A stretch of 30,179 nt of DNA from Jaenimonas drosophilae (lineage: Eukaryota; Euglenozoa; Kinetoplastea; Trypanosomatida; Trypanosomatidae): the NCBI GenBank assembly GCA_030849065.1, contig JASAON010001449.1, forward strand, positions 1 through 30,179. Direction: 5' to 3'. A program made the translations under genes and the position numbers. The notes under the pieces are model-generated. The model was not told where the DNA came from, did not search any database, and was given only the letters and a program-made list of their open reading frames with translations. How positions within the stretch are numbered: position 1 is the first letter of the stretch; each line of letters begins with the position of its first letter. Positions 1-8,215 of the stretch are shown here, piece after piece.

Positions 1-54
1 GTTGGCGCCGAGTCCGCCGGTGAGGAAGGCGAGGACGACGTCGAGGAGTACTAA
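1..54 (+). CDS. alpha-tubulin, C-terminal end (partial)
   Basis: Only the last 17 codons and the TAA stop are in the window, entering in frame at base 1. The tail reads VGAESAGEEGEDDVEEY. It has the acidic glutamate-rich tail of alpha-tubulin and ends in the EEY triplet that is the substrate of the detyrosination/tyrosination cycle on microtubules. The GAESA..GE..VEEY pattern is that of kinetoplastid alpha-tubulins. The downstream neighbour is not a tubulin, so this is either the last copy of a tubulin array or an isolated copy. The body of the protein lies outside the window, so its integrity cannot be judged. Confidence 0.9.
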   Translation, partial: VGAESAGEEGEDDVEEY

Positions 55-350
55 GCGGATCCTGTGTGGTGCACATGAAGCAAGGGCGGCTTACCACCGC
101 CACTTCTCCTCGTGCACGCGCTTCGCAGGCTCAGTTCATTTTTATTTTCATGTTTGATCTTCGTTTTGATTCTGACGAAGGGAGCAGTGGCGGAGCGTTG
201 CAAGGCGCCCACGCTCACAGCACCCATCGAAGAACCAACCCCCAACCCCTCAACCGTGGGTGCTTGTCACTCTCCCCCGGCAACAAGAACTGGGGTGGCA
301 ACACAAAGTGCTCATTAACTTGCAGCCATAGTGGCATATACTTCCTTGCA

Positions 351-380
351 TTTCTTTTCTCTCTGCCTGTGCCATCTAAG
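351..380 (+). promoter_or_regulatory. candidate trans-splice acceptor for the glycosyltransferase-like gene
   Basis: A pyrimidine-rich stretch (TTTCTTTTCTCTCTGCCTG and following) ends at the first AG, bases 379-380, giving a leader of about 100 nt before the ATG at 482. This is the usual polypyrimidine-then-AG arrangement for spliced-leader addition in kinetoplastids. The assignment is by pattern only. Confidence 0.5.
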
Positions 381-384
381 CTGT

Positions 385-444
385 ATGTTGTCAATTGATA
401 ACAGAGGAACCAACTCAAGTGTACTTGCATACTTAAAGGATTAG
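385..444 (+). other. upstream ORF in the leader of the glycosyltransferase-like gene
   Basis: If splicing occurs at 380, the first ATG of the mRNA is at 385. It opens a 19-codon ORF that ends with TAG at 442-444, 37 nt before the main start. Such uORFs can lower translation of the main frame. Whether it is in the mRNA depends on the acceptor used. Confidence 0.35.
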
Positions 445-481
445 CTGGTGGTGCCTTTTTTTTTGTTACTTGTTTGTTCTC

Positions 482-2032
482 ATGAAGCGATACCAGAATG
501 CTTTTGGAAAACTGACGTTGTGGTTGCTCATTGCTGTGTGGATCTCCTTCGTGGTGATACTGGCAGCAACAACTGTCATTGGAAATGCGGCTGCACCTAA
601 AATAGTCGAACAACCAAGGATTGTGATTCAGACGGTTTTTGACTTTCCCCACAATACAACGGTTCCCAAAGAGGGGTCAACACGCATTGAGATCCCTACA
701 TCAAATGAGGCAGATGTGTTTCTGCGGCGGCCAAATGGCCGTGGAGACGGTGATGTTCGTGTGATGCCGATGCTTATTAGTACAAGAATTGATGAGATGA
801 CGTGTCACTCCACCGCTGCAGGATACTTGTCAGGTATCCCGGTGAACTTAATCGCGTATGGAGCGCGGTATTCCCACATCAAAAAACCAGGCTTTTTCCT
901 TGAGACCGCTGACCTGGCAGGCCTGTCAGGGGACGATATTATCCTGATCTTTGACTCAGACGCCGTCTTCACGGGGATGGACCCCCTACCCTTCCTTGAC
1001 GAGTTCATTTTAGACTCACCTGCCTCCCTCCAGGAGCTAGACGTTCGTGCAATTAGGGAAGGAAGGAGCATCGCACCCTTCTTGATCAGTGGAGAGGCAG
1101 ATTGCTATACTCCACAGTTTTCCACTGGACACTGTTTTAACGCCTTTTTTTCGATGCATAACGCCACCGCGCGGTATGCGGACGAGCATGGTCTTCATTA
1201 CGGCCCACGTACGAACATCTCGCAACATGCCCAGCGATACGTTAACGGTGGAGTGGCTGTAGCCCGTGTGTGGGCCCTGCGAGAGGTCATTGCGGCAATT
1301 GATAGGTACATTGACGTACATAGCCCGTTGGGTCGCTACCCAAAAAATCCATGGTTTTGTGATCAGACTGTCGTTGCAGCGCTTTACCTGCAACTACGTG
1401 CATGGGAGCTATCGTCGGATGCAATGCTTGTTGATACAGCGGCTGTTCGAATGATGCTATCCCCATACGGGCTGCATGGTGGCATCATTGGATTGGACCA
1501 CATGAACAAGCTCTCTTCAACACTTTCCGTTACGGGTGAGGGGTACTACGAGCTCACCACGAACAGCTGGTTCAGCGCCGTGGCAGCGCAAAAAACCATC
1601 ACTGAAAACATTCCTTCAACCATTTCTTTTGACTACGGTACGCGCCGTGAGATTGACAACATGTTCAGGATCATGGATGGCAACAACACACTGGTTCATA
1701 CCCGCCTCAGTACTGGCCTCAAGTACACCCCTCCTCTGCTATCATTGCGACCACGTCCGATCGACGTGGTGGATGGGGTTATCCACCGTGTGTTTCCTCT
1801 CATAGTGCACTTTGCAGGATACCGGTCAGATGAAAAGACAACCCAAAGCACCCGTGCAATGCCCTACATGCAGTGGTTCGTGCCGATGGCACATAACCGC
1901 GATACCATGGCGGAGGGACGGGACTACGTCATGTCACGGACGCTGGAGGTGTGGTCACTTACCAATCGCACGAGGGTACAATACAGCGATGTTTGTGGTC
2001 AGAGCCTGACTGCACGACTTTCGGGTAGGTAA
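482..2032 (+). CDS. type II membrane glycosyltransferase-like protein (PLOD/procollagen-GT-like)
   Basis: The product is 516 residues from the ATG at 482; the open frame extends four codons further to a TTG, which is not a likely start. A short basic N-terminus is followed by one hydrophobic segment at about residues 11-33, giving a type II topology typical of Golgi/ER glycosyltransferases. Residues 155-163 carry IFDSDAVFT, a DxD-type metal and nucleotide-sugar motif (D158, D160), preceded by LSGDDIIL. Later come FLISGEADCY, YVNGGVAVAR, FCDQTVVAALYL and IVHFAGY, in the order found in the glycosyltransferase domain of lysyl hydroxylase/PLOD and related collagen glucosyl- or galactosyltransferases. 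Several N-glycosylation sequons (NTT, NAT, NIS, NNT, NRT) fit a lumenal domain. Donor and acceptor sugars cannot be read from the sequence. The family call rests on motif order and is moderate; the class call is firmer. Confidence 0.65.
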   Translation: MKRYQNAFGKLTLWLLIAVWISFVVILAATTVIGNAAAPKIVEQPRIVIQTVFDFPHNTTVPKEGSTRIEIPTSNEADVFLRRPNGRGDGDVRVMPMLISTRIDEMTCHSTAAGYLSGIPVNLIAYGARYSHIKKPGFFLETADLAGLSGDDIILIFDSDAVFTGMDPLPFLDEFILDSPASLQELDVRAIREGRSIAPFLISGEADCYTPQFSTGHCFNAFFSMHNATARYADEHGLHYGPRTNISQHAQRYVNGGVAVARVWALREVIAAIDRYIDVHSPLGRYPKNPWFCDQTVVAALYLQLRAWELSSDAMLVDTAAVRMMLSPYGLHGGIIGLDHMNKLSSTLSVTGEGYYELTTNSWFSAVAAQKTITENIPSTISFDYGTRREIDNMFRIMDGNNTLVHTRLSTGLKYTPPLLSLRPRPIDVVDGVIHRVFPLIVHFAGYRSDEKTTQSTRAMPYMQWFVPMAHNRDTMAEGRDYVMSRTLEVWSLTNRTRVQYSDVCGQSLTARLSGR

Positions 2033-2149
2033 GCTATTCATGCAATAATCTTTGCCGTTCTTGCTGCTAAATCTCCCTCGCAATTCTGTCGATTCCTGAA
2101 GATTCACTCGTTGTGTCTCCCCGTTTGCACTGCCCTACACCCCGGTAAA

Positions 2150-2185
2150 CGTACACTTCTCGCCTCTTGTTTCTCCTCCTTGAAG
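2150..2185 (+). promoter_or_regulatory. candidate trans-splice acceptor for the SARNP-like gene
   Basis: A strong pyrimidine tract (CTTCTCGCCTCTTGTTTCTC and following) is followed by its first AG at 2184-2185, 36 nt before the ATG at 2222. This is close to a textbook kinetoplastid acceptor. Confidence 0.65.
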
Positions 2186-2221
2186 ATCGCAATAAGCAAG
2201 ATCACTCGTTAACCCACGTCA

Positions 2222-2737
2222 ATGTCGGCAGAGAACCAGGACGTGACACCGGCGGTTCCCAAGGCGCCAAACGCCGTTCGCCTGCAGCGCATGCTGCGAA
2301 AGCACAAGACGAAGGTGGTCCCGCGGCCTTGGAGGTCTCAGGTGTCGGCGACTGCGGCTGGCCGAGTAGAGCAGCGAGCTCAGGACGAAGAGGCCCACGA
2401 GGATGTGCGCCACCAATTCAGCGGAGTCCCCCATAGCCTGGTCATGGCTCTGGTTGCCAAGCTCAGCGACGAAGACAAGGAGCGCGCAGCCGCTGGCCTC
2501 GACCCATTAACCACGGTGGAGGAGGAGCTTGCCCGTCGAGCAAGCCGATTTGGCATCAACTTTTCCCCATCGATTGGGTCCGCTGCTTCGTTTGCAGTGG
2601 ACGAGGAGACATTGAAGCGACGCACAGAGCGCTTTGGCCAGCAAGTGGAGATTTCTAGAACCGCAACAGTGGTGCTCTCTCCCGAAGATACGGCGGCGAT
2701 GGAGCTTCGCGCGAAGCGATTTGGTACGTCCTCCTGA
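2222..2737 (+). CDS. SARNP/Tho1/CIP29-like RNA-binding protein (RFG repeats)
   Basis: The product is 171 residues. The C-terminal 70 residues carry three spaced copies of a basic Arg-x-Arg-Phe-Gly motif: LARRASRFGI at 103-112, LKRRTERFGQ at 131-140 and LRAKRFG at 162-168. This tandem R-x-R-F-G pattern is the hallmark of the conserved C-terminal region of SARNP (human CIP29/Hcc1), yeast Tho1 and plant MOS11. Those proteins bind RNA and the DEAD-box ATPase UAP56/Sub2 in TREX-linked mRNA export, and each motif is thought to dock one UAP56. The N-terminal 100 residues are basic and Ala-rich, and no SAP DNA-binding domain is evident there. A nuclear role in mRNP packaging is inferred from the family. 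The start is supported by the splice acceptor 36 nt upstream. The acidic helix at 81-100 may precede the first docking motif. Confidence 0.7.
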   Translation: MSAENQDVTPAVPKAPNAVRLQRMLRKHKTKVVPRPWRSQVSATAAGRVEQRAQDEEAHEDVRHQFSGVPHSLVMALVAKLSDEDKERAAAGLDPLTTVEEELARRASRFGINFSPSIGSAASFAVDEETLKRRTERFGQQVEISRTATVVLSPEDTAAMELRAKRFGTSS

Positions 2738-5700
2738 AGAGCAACACCTCTATCCGACCTCAGCATCTGCCTCAGAGCTGCAGCGGTTGGCTACTAAGTA
2801 TCCCGTCCTAAAGCGTCGTAGCAGATCAGTGGGCGTTCGAAACGCATGTAGGGGGGAATATCAATCGGCTGCGATTGCGGCGCGACCCATACACCACATA
2901 GGCCGTCTGCGCCAACTGGACAAACGCATAAACACAGTGCGTACAACTGCCTCGACCAAGTCCACTCCTACTTCCCCCAACTGCATCTTTTGATTGATCT
3001 TCTTCGCAATTTGACTGTTAGCGGGCCCACTTCGCCCTCCTTTTCTTCTTTTGAGTGTCCTTTTCGGCTGATCCACTTGCTCCGTCACCAATTGCATCAA
3101 TCGTAATCGAGTGATTTCCTGGACAAACGGAATTAAGCTGACACAAGTCTGAAATAGGTACGAAGGGCAAAGAAACACTTTTGCCCCTTTCATCTAATCC
3201 TTCGAGAAAACAACCGAAATCCGTTTGTTCCTTCTACTACGCACACGTCCAAAGATTCTAGAAATTCTAATCAGTCCTACTGATTGTACGGTTACCGATC
3301 TCCTCACAAACGGAGAGGAAGAGGGCCGTATACACGCAAGATACAAAACACAGTTTAGCAATCAGGTGCCCGAAGCTAAATTCACCACCGTGACTTTGTA
3401 AAACGACTTGCGAGAACCGTGCTTCTTGGGCACCAGCAAACTTGCCATCAATCATCCATCGACGCCATTTCGAGAAGCAGCGATCTTGATTGCTTCTCTC
3501 CTCTTGTGCTCTACACTGACTGTTCCTTTATTCGCTTGGAGACTTCACCTCTGTGGCGAACGGAACAGCACGTCCAAAAGCCTTCGTGCCTTTGTCGTGT
3601 CTGACTTGTGACCAAGTCACGACATCGTCACTCTCTTCACAGTATTCTTCATTTTCTTGTTTTGGGTCACACGCGCCATTGACCTGGAGCAGACTTCTGC
3701 TGTTCCTCGGCACAACGGTTCACGCTCTCTAGAACCCTCTTTACACAATTCAACGCGCCCCCAAGGCACACTATTTTTGTGTTGCGATACAACGGCGGCG
3801 GCAGTTTCATTGCTAGTAATTGTCCATTTTCTCGCCGTCGTCCTCTAGTGCGCGCTCGCAGCAGCTAACGCACATCAATACTGTTTTTTGCCCGTCTATT
3901 TTTCTCCTTGTTTGTGACGACCTTTTCGCACATCATCTGCTGTGTTCACCTCTCATCTCGAAAGAAACAATTTCGCCTTGTTCAGCCCGTCTATTTTCAG
4001 TGTGTGTGGACGATTGGCTGTCGTCATCTCACCGTGCCGTTGTTCTCCCCAAATTTTCACATTGGCACTGCCTCTACTTGTCTTTTCAGTTTCCTTTGAT
4101 CAAGCCACACGTACCGGCGTTGGTGCGGGTTTGTCATTGATTCATTAAGCAACCCGTTGATTTTAGAAAGACAACTTCTCCACTTGGCCTTTTTTAGTAA
4201 TTAGAGAGGCTCGCGCCCCTTGTTGGAGTTGTCTGCGTAGTCCTTGACGGAACCGCTCTTCCCTTGTCTTGCTTTACTGCCATTCATACACATTAAACAA
4301 TAAGGGATTTTTCTTGTACAGTTCTTCAACTGCTGTTTCTTGCTTGGGTTTCCTGTTCCCCACTTTTTCTACGTGCCGGGCTTCGACACCCACACCGTGT
4401 CCACCAGAGAAGCTCCCGGCAGCGTCGCCAAGTCACAGGAAGGGTAGCTGGCCCACTTCTCCTGAGCCGCCCCTCATTTCAACCATATTCTTGGGGCTTA
4501 GGGTTTTTGCAGCCCACCTCTTCTCTCGATCCGCAAACTATTTTTGTTAGACTTTTGGTAGGTCTCTTTGTTCGTTAGGAACAGTCTTTGGAATTGGTGG
4601 AACAGCGGACGATTTCCCAGCCATTGACAAACGTCAAGGTGAGAATCGGTAGTCACTGCGCGTCTTGTGTAGCGTCACTCCGATTTGTATCCTTGTGCAC
4701 CTCATTCGCAGTAAATTGTGTTCTAAGGTAAACGCTGGATAGCGTTTTGCACCTCAATTTCCTGCAATACCCGTCTCTCCCAACACCCTCAGTCACACAA
4801 GGTTGAGAGGAGGGAATTTAGCCATAACACACTTCGTTGGTGAATTGACCCTCTCTTTGTGTTTTTTCCCTCTCTTTTGTTTTGTTCTTGTTTGGTTGGT
4901 TCCTGGCTCGGCTCTCTTTGTCTACCGTAGGAACTTTTTTCTCTCAAAGAAGCAAGAAGGCAGTTGGGGCCCTCTCCGTCCATTAACGCAGCTGCTCTCT
5001 TGTGTTCACAATCTGAATCCACTCCTGCTCCCAGCGAAGGATCGACTGTGGAAGAGCAGACATTCTAATTCTTTGGAACGACTATCCCAAAGGACCATTT
5101 TTCATTTCCGTACGAGCGCGCGAGCCCAAACAACACAAGGATCAGAAGTGTGCATCACAGTACCACCGCATTTAGCTTTTTTTTGCTGAGTTTTTATTTT
5201 CACTCTGGCCACAGTATCGCTTAGGTAGGCTACACCCCCTTTTTCGCACCGTAGGTTGGTGATCTGACGGATTTCAGATTGCTGTTGCTCAGTCTCATAG
5301 GGCCCCGGACTGCTGTTTTGTGCACAATCCTCTTCGCCCCAGCAGCATTCTTCTTCAGCCTAGATCTCAGAGAGAAAGAAAAAGGAAACTAGTGAGTTCT
5401 TAAGCGAGTGAACGGCCTATTTCTGACGGTACCAGAAACACAAGACGTTTCCCCAGAATACACTTGTCCCTTCTTGGTTCCGCCAAAGCACTTCCTGCTT
5501 ATTGCAGTGTGTTTGGGAAACCCCCATCAGAAATTTCTTTGCTTCGCTTTTCCCCATTCGCTATTTGTCACAGGTCGTTTTCTTCCCCCACTTTCTCTTT
5601 CCTCGCCGCTCTTGTTGCTTTTTTTTTTGCTTGCCCTCTTTTCTTTTTTTTTTCTTTTTGTTCTTGCAAGCGGAGAGCGGTGAATTCATCCCGGGTGAAC

Positions 5701-6423
5701 AGGAGCGAAACGCGTCTCAGCTTGTTGTCAAAGTGGAGGAAGAATCCTGAACCCTCCGCAGGAACACACGGTGATTTCTCCTTTACTGTAAGAAAATTTT
5801 TTTTTTACGCGTGTGATTGTCGTCATCTGGAGCGCTGGTGTAGTGTATCAACACTCGAGGGGATCATCAGAGAAGGCGCGCCATCAAGAATCCGTCCATC
5901 AACTCTTTCGTAAGAACCCAAAACTTCAGAGTGGACGACGACAACAAACATCGACAACAAAATCCCTTCTTTTTATGTGGATACCACAGCTCTTCAACAT
6001 TTGCACATCTTCCGAGTAACTGGAGAGCCTACGGAGCAGCGGTGGACCGACCTCACACGTCTTTCCATATAGCATTTTCATTCTGCTGCCTAACAACCGT
6101 AAGCTCCTGTATGTAAAGAACCAGCTCATCCACTTGCCTTCACCCACATCCGCTCATTGAACACACAAATACCCAGAGGAAACATTTCTGGCAGAACTGT
6201 GTTCTTTACTGGATTTGCAGGCGTTTGCGCACACGAGCACTTCATTGGTAGCCCCCACTTCGCTGTCGACGTGAACCCTTCACACTTTCTTTGGAACCAC
6301 GGTGAGACCGAAGCCCAACCCCACAGTCTTCAGACTCGACTGGATTGAAGCTTGATTGACAGGTGTAGGTCAGCTTTCACCAACTCAGGCCGACTGATCC
6401 CGCTGATTTGTTTGATCTGTGCG
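2738..6423 (+). other. 3.7-kb stretch without a convincing gene
   Basis: No ORF over 150 codons is present, and none of the shorter ones shows a domain, a plausible membrane plan or gene-like composition. The plus strand is rich in T and C throughout, with several pyrimidine tracts (about 3030-3060, 3885-3910, 4850-4900 and the very strong one at 5575-5670). That fits transcribed UTR and intergenic DNA of the plus-strand unit. The stretch is unusually long for a kinetoplastid intergenic region. It may hold a long 3' UTR of the SARNP-like gene, a long 5' leader of the zinc-finger gene, or a non-coding RNA. No tRNA, snoRNA pair or spliced-leader RNA sequence was recognised. Confidence 0.5.
5575..5670 (+). 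promoter_or_regulatory. orphan long polypyrimidine tract with AG
   Basis: About 95 bases of almost pure C/T, with runs of nine or ten T, end at the first AG at 5669-5670 (TTCTTGCAAG). It is the strongest acceptor-like tract on the plus strand in this window, yet the next recognisable start codon is about 750 nt away at 6424. It may define the 5' end of the zinc-finger mRNA, or of an unrecognised short or non-coding transcript. Confidence 0.45.
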
Positions 6424-6708
6424 ATGGAACTAACAACTTCGTCGCAACGCGTCATTCGCTACCCCGAGGGCGATGTGGGCCGCCAGCGTCCCCATCGATG
6501 CGTGACTTGCGGGCTGGTTTTCCCATCTTGCAACAAGTTTCTCATTCACATGCTGGAAACGAACCATTCGATGCACCTGTGGCACATACATCGTTGCCAG
6601 GGCCTTTTGGTCAGGGGTGCACAAACTGTTGGAGAGGATTCCGCTGAGTTACAGACTGGACGTGATGACCGACCACGTGAGTCACTACCCCAGTACCCTC
6701 CCACCTGA
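6424..6708 (+). CDS. zinc-finger protein, N-terminal fragment (frame broken)
   Basis: This 94-residue frame starts at the ATG at 6424; the open frame runs further upstream only to a TTG. Residues 25-47 form a classic C2H2 finger, C-x2-C-x12-H-x5-H, reading CVTCGLVF then IHMLETNH. The same finger type, with the same (E/K)T(N/E)H ending, recurs twice in the next frame (6665-8215), which overlaps this one by 44 bases or more and is offset by one base. The likeliest reading is that both are one gene interrupted by a +1 shift somewhere between about 6570 and 6700, either a sequence error or a true lesion. A separate 94-residue protein is possible but less likely, because no splice acceptor tract precedes the second frame. 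Confidence 0.6.
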   Translation: MELTTSSQRVIRYPEGDVGRQRPHRCVTCGLVFPSCNKFLIHMLETNHSMHLWHIHRCQGLLVRGAQTVGEDSAELQTGRDDRPRESLPQYPPT

Positions 6709-8215
6709 CCGCGAAGCCTTTCTCGTGCCTGACAGCACACCCGTGGATGCAGATTGCGGGAATAACTCGAGTCATCGAGGATGCATCCCAGAAGGTGATC
6801 ACAAGCTGCGTTGCATGGACTGTCTCATTGTGGTGCCTACATGGACACAAATGGCCAAACATATGGAGAAAACAGAGCACACGCTTCCCCGATGCGCACA
6901 GTGCCTCAGGTCTCTGAAGTGCTATGGCCCCCTTCGACCAAATCGCCACGAGCACGAAACACAGCATCGTGGCTTTGTGGGAATTTACTACGGTCGAAGC
7001 GACTACTACTTCAGCTCAACCGCCGATGCAGCAGGTGACCCACTGTCATCCATCTACATGGCCTCCAACTGGTTTACTGGTCTTAGCGTGCGCCAGTATC
7101 AATGCGTCTGTGGCATTTCCTTTCTCCACGCAGTTCAGCTTGCACACCACCTCGTACAATTCCACGGCGTATCATGCATCGAAGACTGCGCCACCTGCCA
7201 TACGTGCAAGTTGGAGTCGACATTGGAGGAGCTGTGCAATCACCTCCACGCAGCGTCTTGCGCCTCCTGCGGAGAGGAATTGCGCACGGCACTAGCAAGG
7301 AAGTCACCTACGATTCTTGACGAAGATAGTGAAGCCATTGACTTGGAGCACCAGGTGCTTGTCAAGGGATTCGATGCCTTGGAATTTCTTCGTTTCCGAC
7401 CTCCTCACTTGACAACTTCAGGCAACAACGAGCATGGAGGCTCAAAGTACACCATTTACTACCAATGCCGAGATTGCTTGCGCCTGTTTCAAAGCTGGAC
7501 CGCAGTGCTAGCCCATGTTGAGGAGACGAATCACAGTAGTTCCTACTGTGTCCGCTGCAGGAACTTCGTACCTGCACTCGATAGTAGTCCGGGGCAAAGG
7601 GGCGTGGCTCCTCTTTCATCGCTCCAGGAAGAAAGCGTGATCAACCCGTCAAATCTGAGTGGACACATGCATCACGTGTTCAAGCACTACAATTTTCTGG
7701 GGTTTCCTGCTTCTCCCGATGAGCTTGAAGTTCTTCTCGTGGATCAGAATCAGGAGAAGGACTTTGACGTAGAACACCCAGCCTATAGCACACCCAACGC
7801 AACCGATGACACGACGGTATTTGTGTACCAGTGTGCCGGAACGCACTCGGAGTCGTGTTGTGAAGTGTTCCTGTACTATGGTGACTTTGTGAACCATATA
7901 ATGCACACAGGGCACTGCAGCATTGTCACTCCAGAAGATGGTGGATCGTTGGAGCTAGTGTGCTGCAGGCCGCCTAGTTCAAAGGAGCCCGACCAAACTG
8001 AGGACGTGAGTACATATCTTCCTCCCATGGTTGCGTTCAGACGAAAATTTAGAACTGGCACCCTGTGTGTTCATTTTGGATACGAACGCTGCTCGTTCTG
8101 CGGTTATCCCTTTCCCAGCAATCGTCGAGAACTACACGAGGCGCTGTGTGTTGCTAGAGAGCGGAGCCTGGTGTGGCAGTGTACGCCTCCCTCACGCAAA
8201 GATGTGCCTCAGTGA
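6665..8215 (+). CDS. multi-zinc-finger protein with repeated C2H2 plus CxxC modules
   Basis: The product is 516 residues from the ATG at 6665; the frame is open further upstream but has no ATG there. C2H2 fingers of the form C-x2-C-x12-H-x5-H lie at residues 50-72 (CMDCLIVV...HMEKTEH) and 268-290 (CRDCLRLF...HVEETNH). Each is followed within four residues by a CxxC pair (RCAQC, YCVRC) and then a His-rich stretch. Further finger-like clusters are at about 147-168 (CVCGISFLH...HHLVQFH), about 180-205 (CATC, CHTC, CASC), about 395-420 (SESCCEVF...HIMHTGH) and near the C-terminus (CSFCGYPF...HEALC). The spacing resembles U1/matrin-type fingers, which often bind RNA or double-stranded RNA. No named family was recognised. 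The gene is the last of the plus-strand unit, and its N-terminus appears to lie in the overlapping frame at 6424-6708. Confidence 0.7.
   Translation: MTDHVSHYPSTLPPDREAFLVPDSTPVDADCGNNSSHRGCIPEGDHKLRCMDCLIVVPTWTQMAKHMEKTEHTLPRCAQCLRSLKCYGPLRPNRHEHETQHRGFVGIYYGRSDYYFSSTADAAGDPLSSIYMASNWFTGLSVRQYQCVCGISFLHAVQLAHHLVQFHGVSCIEDCATCHTCKLESTLEELCNHLHAASCASCGEELRTALARKSPTILDEDSEAIDLEHQVLVKGFDALEFLRFRPPHLTTSGNNEHGGSKYTIYYQCRDCLRLFQSWTAVLAHVEETNHSSSYCVRCRNFVPALDSSPGQRGVAPLSSLQEESVINPSNLSGHMHHVFKHYNFLGFPASPDELEVLLVDQNQEKDFDVEHPAYSTPNATDDTTVFVYQCAGTHSESCCEVFLYYGDFVNHIMHTGHCSIVTPEDGGSLELVCCRPPSSKEPDQTEDVSTYLPPMVAFRRKFRTGTLCVHFGYERCSFCGYPFPSNRRELHEALCVARERSLVWQCTPPSRKDVPQ

Larger units (their letters stand above)
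55..481 (+). other. intergenic: tubulin 3' UTR and leader of the next gene
   Basis: This 427-base stretch has no convincing gene; the ORFs here are short and have no recognisable protein features. It should hold the alpha-tubulin 3' UTR, a pyrimidine-rich tract and AG at 351-380, and the 5' leader of the glycosyltransferase-like gene. A second T-run at 454-464 lies so close to the ATG at 482 that no AG falls between them, so it is unlikely to be the acceptor tract for this gene. Confidence 0.6.

Noticed and set aside
2831..2854. B-box-like GTTCGAAAC with a partial stem, as in a tRNA T arm
   Set aside because: The 3' acceptor half would be GTAGGGG, and no complementary 5' half or A box is found at the right distance upstream. 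It is more likely a chance hairpin (GCGTT-CGA-AACGC).
5464..5913. 149-codon plus-strand ORF
   Set aside because: Its Phe/Ser/Leu-rich middle is simply the translation of the long polypyrimidine tract at 5575-5670.
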